Below are positions 1 to 8,862 of a DNA stretch of 64,000 bases, piece by piece. The stretch covers positions 62,001 to 126,000 of the forward strand of contig NZ_JAUNKO010000002.1 in assembly GCF_030532715.1 (NCBI RefSeq). The letters run 5' to 3'. This stretch comes from Corynebacterium sp. (lineage in GTDB: Bacteria; Actinomycetota; Actinomycetes; Mycobacteriales; Mycobacteriaceae). The notes beneath the pieces are model-generated. The model was given only the letters and a program-made list of their open reading frames with translations. It was not told where the DNA came from and ran no database searches. A program made the position numbers and the translations under genes. How positions within the stretch are numbered: the stretch's first letter is position 1; every line of letters begins with the position of its first letter.

Positions 1-145
1 GTTCGGTAGACTACGAGCAACCCAGAGGGTTATCAAAGTTACTGATGTGACTAGCGGCGCATAATTTAACTGGATTTCAGGTGGCTTGGGGGTGTTGGGG
101 GTGGGTCCCCCAGATCGTCCCTAGATAGTGGCAAAGTAAGCATCG

Positions 146-1750
146 ATGAATAGAAAGAATAGCCCACAGCAACGGGACCGTAGAAGCCCCAAAACACGCG
201 GCAGTGGCCGCAATTCTAGGTTGCGGACAACTCGTCGTGCCCCGCGCACGAATACTACTGTAACTGCGCCGCCGAAAAAGGCCGAACCGCAACTCCGGGA
301 TCGCCTAAAAGCGACGTTGGTCACAATTGCTGTGCCGATGGCCATAACGGTGCTGATTTTGATCGGTGGAGCCCTCGGAGGACTGATGTTTACCGAGACT
401 TCGTTGGTCGCATTACCGGCGACCGTCGCCCAGTCTTGGTTAGTGCTCAACCTAGTGCCCGTGTCCGGCGATGAAGCCACCATAGGCACCCTTCCCATGC
501 TTCCCGCACTGCTTTTCGGTTGGGTGCTGGTGCGCCGCGTGTATCGCTCCGTGAAAGATCGCGTAAGCATGCTGGAATTGCAACTCTTGGCGTTGTGCAC
601 CGTGGGTATTCCGGTGTTGTTGACCCTCACGGCGTCGGCCATGTTGTACGACGCATCCAGCGTGCTGCCGGTGCAGCCGCCCTCGCTTGGAGAAGCGATT
701 GTGCGCACCTTAGTAATGCACCTGTGCGTGTTGGGCTTTGGCATGGGGCCGCGGTTGTGGCGCGCGCTTGCCCGCCGCATTGCCATCCCCAGCATGATTG
801 TCGACGCCGCGTTGTACGCGCTCACCTACCTCAAAGCCTTGGCTGCCGTGGGCGTGGTGACGGTGCTGGTGTCGCTGGCTTTCCATTGGGAAAATCTGCG
901 CGAACTCATGCAATACTTCTCGACGCCGGGCGGCGCGGCCGGCGTTGTCCTGCTCAGCGTGCTGTATCTTCCGAACGCCGCCATTTTCGCGGCCGCCGTC
1001 CTGTTAGGCTCTGAATTTCACATCAGCGATGCATCCGTGTCTTTGTTTAGCGCACATCTCGTACCGTTGCCGCCGCTGCCGTTGTTCGCCGCGGTACCGG
1101 CAAGTGTGGTGTCGTGGGCGTGGGTATTGTTACTGGTCCCATGTGTGGTCGCTGCGATCCTCGCGTATCGGCGTATGGGCGCCTCCGAGCATCCGATCGG
1201 GGAGTTTATTGCCGCCGGGGGATTCGCCATGCTGTTCGCTGCGATCGCTGTCTACCTTGCGGGTGGCACGCTTGGCGTCTTTGGCGACGTTGGTTCGTTG
1301 GTGTGGCTTACCTCGAGCTTGGCGTTACTTTTCCTCACTGGTACGTCCGTGCTCGCCGTGGTGGTTCATCGTGTCCTTGGGCCCAAATCCGACGCAGAAG
1401 ACGACATTGCCGATGACGCAGACGACGACGAATCCACTGTCGAGGAACCAACCGAAGACGAACAAATGGACGAGAGTTCTGAAGAGGTGCCGGCTGCGGA
1501 GGATGCGCAAAACGCCGACAATATAAAGGAAGAAAAAAAATCCGTGGCGGAAGAACGCCAAGCGGACGAATCGGAGCAAACGGACGAAGAGGAGCAAACA
1601 GCCGAAAAGGAGCAAGCGTCCGACAACAGCGAGGCGGAGTCCGAAGCTGCGGCGGAACCTGAGCCGGAAGCTGTGGCGGGCGCGGCGTCGGCAAGCAACC
1701 AAGAAGGGGAGGAAACGACCGATTCCGAGGACACCGGCGAGCGCGGCTAA
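146..1750 (+). CDS. PerM-like polytopic membrane protein (DUF6350 family)
   Basis: This 534-residue protein has a basic N-terminal cytoplasmic stretch (residues 1-50, Arg-rich) and a series of hydrophobic segments between about residues 55 and 425. Its C-terminal tail of roughly 110 residues is dominated by Glu, Asp, Ser and Ala. The position directly upstream of purN-purH matches mycobacterial Rv0955 (PerM), which is linked to cell division and persistence, so a PerM/DUF6350 assignment is inferred from topology plus synteny. The gene ends 10 bases before purN, which suggests co-transcription. The acidic tail is low complexity and may be disordered. The ATG at 146 is the first in frame. No strong ribosome binding site is visible, so a start slightly downstream is possible. 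Confidence 0.75.
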   Translation: MNRKNSPQQRDRRSPKTRGSGRNSRLRTTRRAPRTNTTVTAPPKKAEPQLRDRLKATLVTIAVPMAITVLILIGGALGGLMFTETSLVALPATVAQSWLVLNLVPVSGDEATIGTLPMLPALLFGWVLVRRVYRSVKDRVSMLELQLLALCTVGIPVLLTLTASAMLYDASSVLPVQPPSLGEAIVRTLVMHLCVLGFGMGPRLWRALARRIAIPSMIVDAALYALTYLKALAAVGVVTVLVSLAFHWENLRELMQYFSTPGGAAGVVLLSVLYLPNAAIFAAAVLLGSEFHISDASVSLFSAHLVPLPPLPLFAAVPASVVSWAWVLLLVPCVVAAILAYRRMGASEHPIGEFIAAGGFAMLFAAIAVYLAGGTLGVFGDVGSLVWLTSSLALLFLTGTSVLAVVVHRVLGPKSDAEDDIADDADDDESTVEEPTEDEQMDESSEEVPAAEDAQNADNIKEEKKSVAEERQADESEQTDEEEQTAEKEQASDNSEAESEAAAEPEPEAVAGAASASNQEGEETTDSEDTGERG

Positions 1751-1760
1751 ACTCTCATGG

Positions 1761-2342
1761 GTGACCAACGAAAACACTCCGATGAGTTTGGTAGTCCTCG
1801 TGTCTGGCGCGGGTACATTGCTGCGATCAATAGTTGCGGCGCAGGGGGAGGCGTACCGTGTGGTGGGCGTCGTGTCGGACCAGCAATGCCCGGCGATCGC
1901 ATGGGCGAACAGTGAGGGGTTGCCCACGCGGGTGGTGGCGTTTGGGGAGTACTCAGATCGTGCCGCTTGGAACGTTGCGCTGGCGGACGCGGTAGCGGAC
2001 TTTGCGCCACATGTGGTGGTGTCGGCGGGGTTTATGCGCATCCTGGCGCCCAGCTTCTTGCACCGCTTTCCGAACAAAGTGGTGAATACGCACCCGGCGT
2101 TGTTGCCGTCGTTCCCCGGGGCGCACGCCGTGCGCGACGCCCTCGCGCACGGCGTAAAAGTCACGGGATCGACCGTGCATTTCGTGGATGAAGGCGTGGA
2201 CACTGGCCCAATCATTGCCCAAGTTGCGGTGCCAGTGCAGCCGGGCGACACGGAGGCGGTATTGCACGAGCGCATCAAGGTAGCTGAGCGGGAGCTCATC
2301 GTGGATGTGCTTCGCCGACCCGAGGCCTACGGTATCTCCTAG
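1761..2342 (+). CDS. purN: Phosphoribosylglycinamide formyltransferase 1 (GART)
   Basis: The enzyme transfers a formyl group from 10-formyltetrahydrofolate to GAR, the third step of de novo purine synthesis, in the cytoplasm. The 193-residue length is normal for PurN. The catalytic triad of the family is visible as Asn109 and His111 in VVNTHPALLPSFPG and Asp147 in VDTGPI. The N-terminal phosphate-binding loop reads VSGAGTLL instead of the commoner SGxGSNLQ, a variation also usual in actinobacteria. The longest frame begins with GTG at 1761. An in-frame ATG at 1782 (MSLVVL) is an alternative and there is no clear Shine-Dalgarno sequence for either. It lies between the PerM-like gene and purH. 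Confidence 0.95.
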   Translation: MTNENTPMSLVVLVSGAGTLLRSIVAAQGEAYRVVGVVSDQQCPAIAWANSEGLPTRVVAFGEYSDRAAWNVALADAVADFAPHVVVSAGFMRILAPSFLHRFPNKVVNTHPALLPSFPGAHAVRDALAHGVKVTGSTVHFVDEGVDTGPIIAQVAVPVQPGDTEAVLHERIKVAERELIVDVLRRPEAYGIS

Positions 2343-2421
2343 CGGGCGTGGTCGGAGCGTTTGCGCGGCGTAAGCAGCAGTATTGGTGCTTATATAGAAC
2401 GTTGGAAGCTTTTATTAGGGA

Positions 2422-2452
2422 TTGCTATGTACGCGGGTTGAGGCGTTAAGAT
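2422..2452 (+). promoter_or_regulatory. Possible purH promoter in a 243-base leader
   Basis: Between purN and purH there is a stretch with a TTGCTA at 2422-2427 and a TAAGAT at 2447-2452, 19 bases apart. Transcription from here would give a leader of about 125 bases before purH. I looked for ZTP-riboswitch signature segments in that leader and did not find them convincingly. The promoter call rests on hexamer resemblance only. Confidence 0.3.
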
Positions 2453-2585
2453 CGTCGTCGTGACCTTTCGATGCACACCATTGCGGTCGATGATGTTGAC
2501 GATTGCAGCTCCGCAGCGGTGCGGTGAGTCTGGCTGGGTGGGAAGGCCACGATGACTAAACATAAAGAAAGGGTTGCATCGCTCA

Positions 2586-4163
2586 ATGAGTACGGACCGT
2601 AAGGCAATTCAACGCGCCCTCATCAGCGTGTACGACAAAACAGGGCTCGCAGAACTCGCACGTGTGTTGGATGCCCATGGTGTGGAGATTGTTTCAACCG
2701 GCTCCACCGCAGCCACCATCGCGGAAGAGGGCATTCAGGTCACGCCAGTGGAGGAACTCACTGGGTTTCCAGAATGCTTGGATGGCCGCGTGAAGACCCT
2801 GCATCCGCGCGTGCATGCGGGCATTCTCGCCGATACGCGTAAGCAGGAACACCTTGACCAGCTCGCCGAATTGGAAGTTCCGCCGTTCGAACTGGTGGTT
2901 GTTAACTTGTATCCGTTCACGGAGACGGTAGCTTCCGGCGCGGACTTCGACGCGTGCGTTGAGCAGATCGATATCGGCGGGCCCTCCATGGTGCGCGCAG
3001 CCGCCAAAAACCACCCATCAGTCGCGGTGGTGGTGGACCCTGACAAATACGACGACATCAGCGCCGCGCTCGACGCTGGCGGCTTTACCAAAGCCGAGCG
3101 AACCGCACTGGCTGTCGATGCCTTCCGCCACACCGCCTCCTACGATGTCGCCGTGGCCACGTGGATGGGTGAATGCCTGGAAACCGGTGACCATGCGGAA
3201 TTTTCCGATTGGATTGGTGCCACCTACAGCCGCGCCAATACCCTTCGCTATGGCGAAAACCCGCACCAGCGGGCCGCGCTGTACACGCAGTCGGGCAAGC
3301 AGGGCTTGGCGCAGGCCAAGCAGCACCACGGCAAGGAAATGAGCTACAACAATTACACCGATTCCGATGCCGCGTGGCGCGCCGCCTGGGATCACGAGGC
3401 GCCGTGCGTAGCTATTATCAAGCACGCAAATCCGTGCGGTATCGCAATCTCCGAAGAGTCCATCGCCGCCGCCCATCGTGCGGCGCACGCCTGCGACCCA
3501 GTGTCCGCATACGGTGGTGTCATTGCTGCGAACCGGGAAGTGTCGGTGGAGATGGCGCAGCAAGTTTCCGAGATTTTCACTGAGGTGATTATCGCCCCCG
3601 CCTACGAGGATGGCGCGATCGAACTGCTTTCCCAAAAGAAGAACATTCGCGTGCTTGAGGTGGCGGCTCCGAATCGGGAATGGGCGGAAGCCCGCGAAAT
3701 CTCCGGCGGGTTGCTGCTACAGCAGCGCGACTTTATCGACGCCGAGGGCGACAAACCGGAAAACTGGACGCTCGCCGCCGGGGAGGCCGCAGACGCCGAA
3801 ACCCTCGCAGAGCTGGAATTTGCGTGGCGTGCGGTGCGCGCCGTGAAGTCCAACGCGATTGTGCTTGCTCATCACGGCGCCGTTGTTGGCGTTGGTATGG
3901 GCCAAGTCAACCGTGTCGACGCCGCGAAGCTCGCCGTCACCCGCGCCAATTCGCTGGCGGGGGACCAGCGCCGCTCCGAAGGGGCCGTTGCCGCGTCTGA
4001 TGCATTCTTCCCATTCGCAGATGGTTTCGAAATTCTTGCAGAAGCCGGTGTGCGCGCTGTAGTGCAACCGGGTGGTTCCATCCGTGACGCGGAAGTGGTT
4101 GCCGCCGCCAATGCGGCTGGTATTACCATGTACCTCACCGGGGCGCGCCACTTCGCACACTAG
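2586..4163 (+). CDS. purH: Bifunctional AICAR formyltransferase / IMP cyclohydrolase
   Basis: PurH carries out the last two steps of de novo IMP synthesis. The N-terminal MGS-like IMP cyclohydrolase domain (about residues 1-190) shows [13 protein letters not shown] and [11 protein letters not shown]. The C-terminal AICAR transformylase domain shows [27 protein letters not shown] with the catalytic Lys-His pair, [10 protein letters not shown] and QPGGSIRD. I chose ATG 2586 (MSTDRK, 525 residues). The longest frame begins at a TTG at 2574 that would sit on top of the AGAAAGGG ribosome binding site, while ATG 2586 is correctly spaced from it. A hairpin terminator follows. Confidence 0.97.
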   Translation: MSTDRKAIQRALISVYDKTGLAELARVLDAHGVEIVSTGSTAATIAEEGIQVTPVEELTGFPECLDGRVKTLHPRVHAGILADTRKQEHLDQLAELEVPPFELVVVNLYPFTETVASGADFDACVEQIDIGGPSMVRAAAKNHPSVAVVVDPDKYDDISAALDAGGFTKAERTALAVDAFRHTASYDVAVATWMGECLETGDHAEFSDWIGATYSRANTLRYGENPHQRAALYTQSGKQGLAQAKQHHGKEMSYNNYTDSDAAWRAAWDHEAPCVAIIKHANPCGIAISEESIAAAHRAAHACDPVSAYGGVIAANREVSVEMAQQVSEIFTEVIIAPAYEDGAIELLSQKKNIRVLEVAAPNREWAEAREISGGLLLQQRDFIDAEGDKPENWTLAAGEAADAETLAELEFAWRAVRAVKSNAIVLAHHGAVVGVGMGQVNRVDAAKLAVTRANSLAGDQRRSEGAVAASDAFFPFADGFEILAEAGVRAVVQPGGSIRDAEVVAAANAAGITMYLTGARHFAH

Positions 4164-4181
4164 TACGCTCTTGGGCGTAAC

Positions 4182-4236
4182 ACTCCTCGCCGTTAGTGGC
4201 AGGTGCTGAGAAGGCACCGCCGCAGGCGGGGAGTTT
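4182..4236 (+). terminator. Rho-independent-like terminator after purH
   Basis: The arms ACTCCTCGCC and GGCGGGGAGT pair over ten positions with one G-T pair, enclosing a smaller internal hairpin, and are followed by TTTT. It lies 20 bases after the purH stop. Confidence 0.6.
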
Positions 4237-4451
4237 TCGCGTTCACGGGGAAAACCCAGTGGTGTTCGTCTACCCCTGAACGGGAGTAGTAGCACCCGCT
4301 GTATCGACGTCGTTAGCTAGGTATTTTTGGGATTTCGGCTCCGGCGCGTAGGTGGTGAGCATTACAATTTGTCGTGGTTGTGCAGCACCGCACGCCAGCA
4401 CGTTTCCCCTGATACGTTGCTCGTTTTTTCGATTGGCAGGAAAGACGCCCA

Positions 4452-5891
4452 ATGACGATCACCTACGAAAACTTTATTAACGGAACGTTTGTCGCTAGTG
4501 CGAACACTATAGACGTGACCAACCCGGCGACCGGTGAACTGCTTGCGAAAGCCCCCGAAACTGATGTCCAGACCGTGAATGCGGCCGTCGCGGCGGCGCG
4601 TGCCGCGCAACCCGCGTGGGCGGCGTTAACGAATACGCAGCGGGGCGAGTACTTGACCGCCCTCGCCGCGAAACTTCGGGAGCATGTCGATCGTTTTGCC
4701 ACGTACCTGGTTGAGGAGCAGGGCAAGGTCCGTGGGCTGGCAGAGGTCGAGGTGCAATTTACTGCGGATTATTTTGACTATATGGCTGGCTGGGCGCGCC
4801 GCATTGAAGGCGAGGTGATCCCGTCCGATCGCCCGGGCGAAACCATTTTGCTTACCTATCAGCCGTTGGGTGTGGTTGCGGGTATTCTCCCGTGGAATTT
4901 CCCGTTTTTCCTTATCGCGCGCAAGATGGCACCCGCCCTGCTCACCGGAAACACCATTGTGGTGAAGCCAAGTGTGGAAACCCCCATCAATGCGTTCGAG
5001 TTCTGCAAGCTGGTGGAGGAGGTTGGCCTGCCCGCCGGAGTGTTTAACATGGTTGGCGGCTCAGGCAGCGTCGTCGGTGAGGCGTTGACTACCCACCCGG
5101 ATGTGGACCTTGTGTCTATGACCGGCTCTGTTGGGGTTGGCCGCCGCATTATGGAAGCCGCGGGTAAAAACCTCACCCGCGTGAACCTCGAGCTCGGCGG
5201 CAAAGCGCCCGCGATCGTGCTTGCTGACGCCGACCTTGATCTCGCCGCCACCGCAATTTGGAACTCGCGTGTGATTAACACTGGCCAGGTGTGTAACTGC
5301 GCGGAAGTCGTGTTGGTGGAGGAGTCCGTCCACGATGCGTTGCTGGAGAAGTTGGTGGCGAAGATGGCTGGCACCAAGTATGGCAACCCGTCGGAGATTG
5401 CCGAGCTTGACATGGGTCCGCTGATTACCGTCGGCGCCATGGACAAACTCGACCAAATGATCGAGTCGGCGGTTGCCGCAGGGTGTCGTGTGGAAACTGG
5501 TGGCGGCCGTGCCACAGACCTCGGTGACGGCAACTTCTACCAGCCGACCGTATTGTCCGGCGCCACCGCAGACATGGAGATCGCTAGGGAAGAGATCTTC
5601 GGTCCCGTCCTCCCAGTGGTGAAGGTCCGCGACCTCGACGAAGCCATCGCCATTGCGAACGCCTCCCAATACGGCCTGACGAGTTCCGTGTTCACCAACG
5701 ACCTGAACAAAGCGTTGAAGGCTTCCCGCGAATTGTGCTACGGCGAAACCTACATCAACCGCGAAAACTTTGAGGCGATGCAGGGCTTCCATGCGGGCCG
5801 CCGCAACTCCGGCATCGGTGGCGCCGACGGCAAGCACGGGTTGATGGAGTACGTGGAAACCCACGTCACCTATATCCAAACCCACGACTAG
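4452..5891 (+). CDS. aldA: NAD-dependent aldehyde dehydrogenase, lactaldehyde dehydrogenase (AldA) type
   Basis: This 479-residue ALDH-superfamily enzyme should oxidise small aldehydes such as L-lactaldehyde or glycolaldehyde with NAD. Active-site residues are present: Asn149 in PWNF, Glu247 in LELGG and Cys281 in NTGQVCNCAE. Long segments, including ILPWNFPFFLIARKMAPALL and GETYINRENFEAMQGFHAG, match what I know of E. coli AldA closely, which is more specific than generic ALDH similarity. A TACAAT at 4363-4368 may be its -10 element, and GCAGGAAAG precedes the ATG. It has its own terminator and is followed by a CitE-like gene, so it could be part of a small-acid utilisation route, but this is inference. 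Confidence 0.88.
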   Translation: MTITYENFINGTFVASANTIDVTNPATGELLAKAPETDVQTVNAAVAAARAAQPAWAALTNTQRGEYLTALAAKLREHVDRFATYLVEEQGKVRGLAEVEVQFTADYFDYMAGWARRIEGEVIPSDRPGETILLTYQPLGVVAGILPWNFPFFLIARKMAPALLTGNTIVVKPSVETPINAFEFCKLVEEVGLPAGVFNMVGGSGSVVGEALTTHPDVDLVSMTGSVGVGRRIMEAAGKNLTRVNLELGGKAPAIVLADADLDLAATAIWNSRVINTGQVCNCAEVVLVEESVHDALLEKLVAKMAGTKYGNPSEIAELDMGPLITVGAMDKLDQMIESAVAAGCRVETGGGRATDLGDGNFYQPTVLSGATADMEIAREEIFGPVLPVVKVRDLDEAIAIANASQYGLTSSVFTNDLNKALKASRELCYGETYINRENFEAMQGFHAGRRNSGIGGADGKHGLMEYVETHVTYIQTHD

Positions 5892-5897
5892 TAGCCA

Positions 5898-5926
5898 CCC
5901 GAGGTGACCGTTCGTGTCGCCTCGGG
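5898..5926 (+). terminator. Hairpin after aldA
   Basis: CCCGAGG and CCTCGGG form a perfect seven-base-pair stem around a 15-base loop, seven bases after the aldA stop. No U-tract follows, so termination strength is uncertain. Confidence 0.5.
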
Positions 5927-5968
5927 CCGCTTCGCCGCAGCGGTGGAGTTCTCGGCATAATCAGGGGT

Positions 5969-6823
5969 ATGAATCTTACGCACCACCTTATTGTTGGCCC
6001 CGCGGTGTTGTTCGCCCCGGCGAACCGGCCGGAGATTTTTGCCAAAGCTGCGGCGAAGGCCGACATGGTGATTTTGGACCTTGAAGACGGCGCCGGGAAC
6101 TGCTCGCGGGAGCAGGCCCGCCACAATATCCGCACCGCTGACCTTGACCCGAAACGAACCATCGTTCGAGTGTGCGGGCCGGATGATCCTGGGTTCGCGG
6201 CGGACGTGGACATGGTCCGCAACACCAACTACTCGCTCGTGATGGTGCCGAAAGTCTCCGCGAGCATCCCAGCGGAGCTGGCGGGCCTCAACGTGATTGC
6301 CATGGTGGAAACCCCGCAAGCGGTGGTGAACCTTGCCAGCATCGCCGCGCATCCCGACGTCGTGGGTTTGTTCTGGGGCGCGGAGGACCTGACGGTGCTG
6401 CTCGGCGGCACGCATTCTCGGTTGCAGCCCGACGAGGGTGCCCCCACTGACCGCCCGGGGCCGTACCGTGACGCGATGCGCCTGACCCGCGCGCTCATGC
6501 ACATGCATGCGAGCGCACAGGGCAAGTTCTGCATTGACGCCGTGCACGCTGATTTTCACAACACCACCGGTTTGTTCGCCGAGGCTATCGACGCCGCACG
6601 CTCCGGATTCGCCGCAAGTGCCTGCATCCACCCCAACCAGGTTTCGGTGGTGCGTCGCGCCTACCGGCCAGAGCCGGGACTGGTGGAGTGGGCCCGCAAG
6701 GTGGTCGCAGAGGCCGCCAACCATCCGGGCGCCTTCAAGCTTGAAGGCGAAATGGTTGACGCCCCGCTGATCAGCCAGGCGCATCGCGTGCTGGCGCGCG
6801 CCGCCGCACTCGACGAGGCCTAG
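5969..6823 (+). CDS. HpcH/HpaI aldolase / citrate lyase beta-subunit-like protein (CitE-like)
   Basis: This 284-residue TIM-barrel enzyme belongs to the CitE-like family, which cleaves or hydrolyses acyl-CoA compounds such as citramalyl-CoA or malyl-CoA. Visible hallmarks are the N-terminal LFAPANRPEIFAKAA, the metal-binding ILDLEDG, MVETPQAVVNL and the late CIHPNQVSVV. There are no citrate lyase alpha or gamma genes nearby, so it is a stand-alone CitE paralogue rather than part of a citrate lyase complex. CATAAT at 5956-5961 lies seven bases before the ATG, consistent with a leaderless mRNA. Its stop overlaps the convergent stop of the next gene by four bases. The substrate cannot be inferred from sequence alone. 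Confidence 0.82.
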   Translation: MNLTHHLIVGPAVLFAPANRPEIFAKAAAKADMVILDLEDGAGNCSREQARHNIRTADLDPKRTIVRVCGPDDPGFAADVDMVRNTNYSLVMVPKVSASIPAELAGLNVIAMVETPQAVVNLASIAAHPDVVGLFWGAEDLTVLLGGTHSRLQPDEGAPTDRPGPYRDAMRLTRALMHMHASAQGKFCIDAVHADFHNTTGLFAEAIDAARSGFAASACIHPNQVSVVRRAYRPEPGLVEWARKVVAEAANHPGAFKLEGEMVDAPLISQAHRVLARAAALDEA

Positions 6824-8571
6824 CCGCGCGTCTGTGGTGTAGCCGCTTCGGGTTGGTTGCCGGTGCCTTTGGCGTACCGGTTGGCCAACATCCCGTCCGC
6901 CCAGGTCAGGTAGCCGCCGTCGAGATTCGCGGCGGAAATCCCATGGCTGCCTAGGATGCGGGCGGCGATGTGGCCGCGCTGCCCAACCCGGCAGGTCACC
7001 ATTACGGTACCGTCCCCGCCGCGGGCAAGTTTGCGGATTGCGTCAATGTTGTCCCGGAGCTCATCCACCGGATAGTTCACAGCGCCGGGGATCGGTTCGC
7101 GTTCCACCTCGCCGGGCGTGCGCACATCCACCAGCGGCACGCCCTGATCCATACGCGGTTGGACTTCGTACCATTGGACGGTGGCGTCGCCACCAGCGCG
7201 GTTTTCGTTCATCATGCCCAGCAGCGCAACTGGGTCTTTCGCCGCGCCGAATTGCGGGGCGTATGCCAGCTCCAGGTCAGCGAGCTCGCTGGCGCGGATG
7301 CCGCCCGCGATGGCGGTGGCGATGACGTCGATGCGCTTGTCCACGCCATCGCCGCCAACCGCCTGCGCGCCAAGGATCGCGTCAGTGTTCGGATCGACAA
7401 GCAGTTTCAGCGCCATCTGCTGCGCGCCGGGATAGTAGCCCACGTGGTTGATCGGGTGGCTGTGCAGCACCCGGTACGGGCGCCCCTTCGAACGCAACCG
7501 GGTTTCCGACCAGCCGGTGGCGGCCGCCACCAAGCCGAACACACCAATGATCGCGGTCCCCACCACGGGTTTGGTGTTCACCTCGCGCCCAACCAATACA
7601 TCCGCCACGATCCGACCGTGCCGGTTTGCATTTTGCGCCAGGGGCAGCGGGACTGGGGCCTCGGTAATAAAGTCTCGCTTGGCCACCGCATCACCCAGCG
7701 CAAAAATGTGGGGGTCGCTGGTGCGACATTTCGAATCGATCACAATGAATCCGCGTGCGTCGTGCTTTAAGCCGGCGTCGATAGCTAGTTGCGAGTCCGG
7801 CACCACTCCGATAGCGGTAATCACAATATCGGCGTGAATGATAAAGGCTTCCGCTTCCTCATCGGCGGGGCTGGAAGCAGTGCGGGCGGTGACGGTGTCT
7901 TCCCCGATCTCCGTTGCCACGGTATTCGTCAGCACGTGAATGCCGTGTTCCTCCATGGTGCGGCGCACGCGGGCCGCCATCTCTGGGTCCAGCTGGGTCA
8001 TGATCTGCGGCGCCGCCTCCACCAGCGTGACATCCAGGCCGCGCTTCGCGAGGTTTTCGGCGACCTCCACGCCGATGAAACCGCCGCCGATAACCACCGC
8101 GGCGTAGTTATCATGGTGATCATTCGCGGCGAGGGCGTCTACGCGTTCCTTCATGTGGTCTAGGTCTTCCACAGTGCGCAATGCGAAGCCGCGTTCGATG
8201 CCGGGGATGGGTGGGATGTTGGGGCGGGCGCCGGGGGCAAGGACGAGGTCATCGTAGTCCCACACGCGGTCTTCGCCGGTGGTCAAGTCCCGCACCACCA
8301 CGGTGCGAGCGGCTGGGTCAATGCTGCGCACCTCGTGGCGCACGTGCACGTCCACATTGAAGCGGGCGTGCAGGGATTCCGGGGTTTGCAGGAGCAGGGA
8401 GTCCCGCTCGGGAATGACCTCGCCGAGGTGGTACGGCAACCCACAATTGGCAAAGGAAACGTGCCCGGAGCGTTCGAAAACAATGATTTCGCGTTGTTCG
8501 TCGTTGCGGCGGAGCCTCGTTGCGGTGGACATTCCGCCGGCAACGCCGCCGACGATGATTGTGCGTGTCAT
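6820..8571 (-). CDS. CoA-disulfide reductase-type FAD/NAD(P)H oxidoreductase fused to rhodanese domain
   Basis: The protein has 583 residues. The N-terminal FAD site is GGVAGGMSTATRLRR and the single redox cysteine is Cys43 in FANCGLPYHLG, the arrangement of CoA-disulfide reductases. An NAD(P)H-binding Rossmann segment (VVIGGGFIGVEVAENL) and a dimerisation domain follow. The last ~90 residues form a rhodanese domain with active-site Cys in VTCRVGQRG. Such fusions are known as CoADR-RHD and act on CoA disulfide, persulfide or polysulfide. I took ATG 8571, preceded by GGAGGAAAC, and not the longer frame, whose extra 44 residues read through the upstream small gene. It is downstream of a small Cys-rich gene in the same operon. 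Confidence 0.9.
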   Translation of the reverse strand: MTRTIIVGGVAGGMSTATRLRRNDEQREIIVFERSGHVSFANCGLPYHLGEVIPERDSLLLQTPESLHARFNVDVHVRHEVRSIDPAARTVVVRDLTTGEDRVWDYDDLVLAPGARPNIPPIPGIERGFALRTVEDLDHMKERVDALAANDHHDNYAAVVIGGGFIGVEVAENLAKRGLDVTLVEAAPQIMTQLDPEMAARVRRTMEEHGIHVLTNTVATEIGEDTVTARTASSPADEEAEAFIIHADIVITAIGVVPDSQLAIDAGLKHDARGFIVIDSKCRTSDPHIFALGDAVAKRDFITEAPVPLPLAQNANRHGRIVADVLVGREVNTKPVVGTAIIGVFGLVAAATGWSETRLRSKGRPYRVLHSHPINHVGYYPGAQQMALKLLVDPNTDAILGAQAVGGDGVDKRIDVIATAIAGGIRASELADLELAYAPQFGAAKDPVALLGMMNENRAGGDATVQWYEVQPRMDQGVPLVDVRTPGEVEREPIPGAVNYPVDELRDNIDAIRKLARGGDGTVMVTCRVGQRGHIAARILGSHGISAANLDGGYLTWADGMLANRYAKGTGNQPEAATPQTRG

Positions 8572-8575
8572 AGGG

Positions 8576-8767
8576 TTAGTTTCCTCCAAACAGGGAGTGC
8601 AAAAAACCGCGGCGTTGCGGTTTCGCAGCGGCGGCTTCGGCGGAGCTGGTGGGCTTGTGGTGGCAGCGTTGTGATTCCGGTACGGCGGCCATGACTTGGT
8701 CAATATGGCGGCCGCAGCCGACCCACGTGGTTTTCTTACACTCCGAGCATATTGTTGCGCGGCACAT
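8576..8767 (-). CDS. Small Cys-rich conserved protein (63 residues)
   Basis: The frame starts MCRATICSECKKTTWVGCGR and has five cysteines in the first 35 residues, including a CSEC pair, CG and a final RC. This suggests metal or thiol chemistry. I recognise this as a small actinobacterial protein family (MCRATxCxxCxKxTWxGCG) without a described function. The start at 8767 is well supported by GAGGAGG seven bases upstream, and the longer open frame from 8818 is rejected for that reason. The C-terminal half is low complexity (Ala, Pro, Lys) and ends in a short hydrophobic GFLHSLFGGN. It sits four bases before the CoA-disulfide reductase/rhodanese gene, so the two are co-translated. Confidence 0.8.
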   Translation of the reverse strand: MCRATICSECKKTTWVGCGRHIDQVMAAVPESQRCHHKPTSSAEAAAAKPQRRGFLHSLFGGN

Positions 8768-8789
8768 TCGGGAACCTCCTCGTTGGATT

Positions 8790-8818
8790 GCGGTACTGCA
8801 TAGATCAGTGCACTTCAA
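8790..8818 (-). promoter_or_regulatory. Promoter with imperfect palindrome ahead of the Cys-rich/CoADR operon
   Basis: On the minus strand TTGAAG and TACCGC stand 17 bases apart, 22 bases before the small-gene start. The spacer contains TGCACTGATCTATGCA, whose TGCA ends and GATC centre make an imperfect palindrome. This would be a natural binding place for the adjacent TetR protein. The link is inference. Confidence 0.4.
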
Positions 8819-8862
8819 CCGGGATATATTCCCACCAGGGTGGGCGCTACCTCACATTGGGG

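Noticed and set aside
1325..2299. 324-codon minus-strand frame over perM-like tail and purN
   Set aside because: It is a shadow of two real plus-strand genes. Its Arg/Phe/Leu repeats mirror the acidic tail codons.
2453..2585. Possible ZTP riboswitch in the purH leader
   Set aside because: A TCGTGACC element is present, but the conserved internal loop and the CCGCCUGGGC-type 3' segment are missing.
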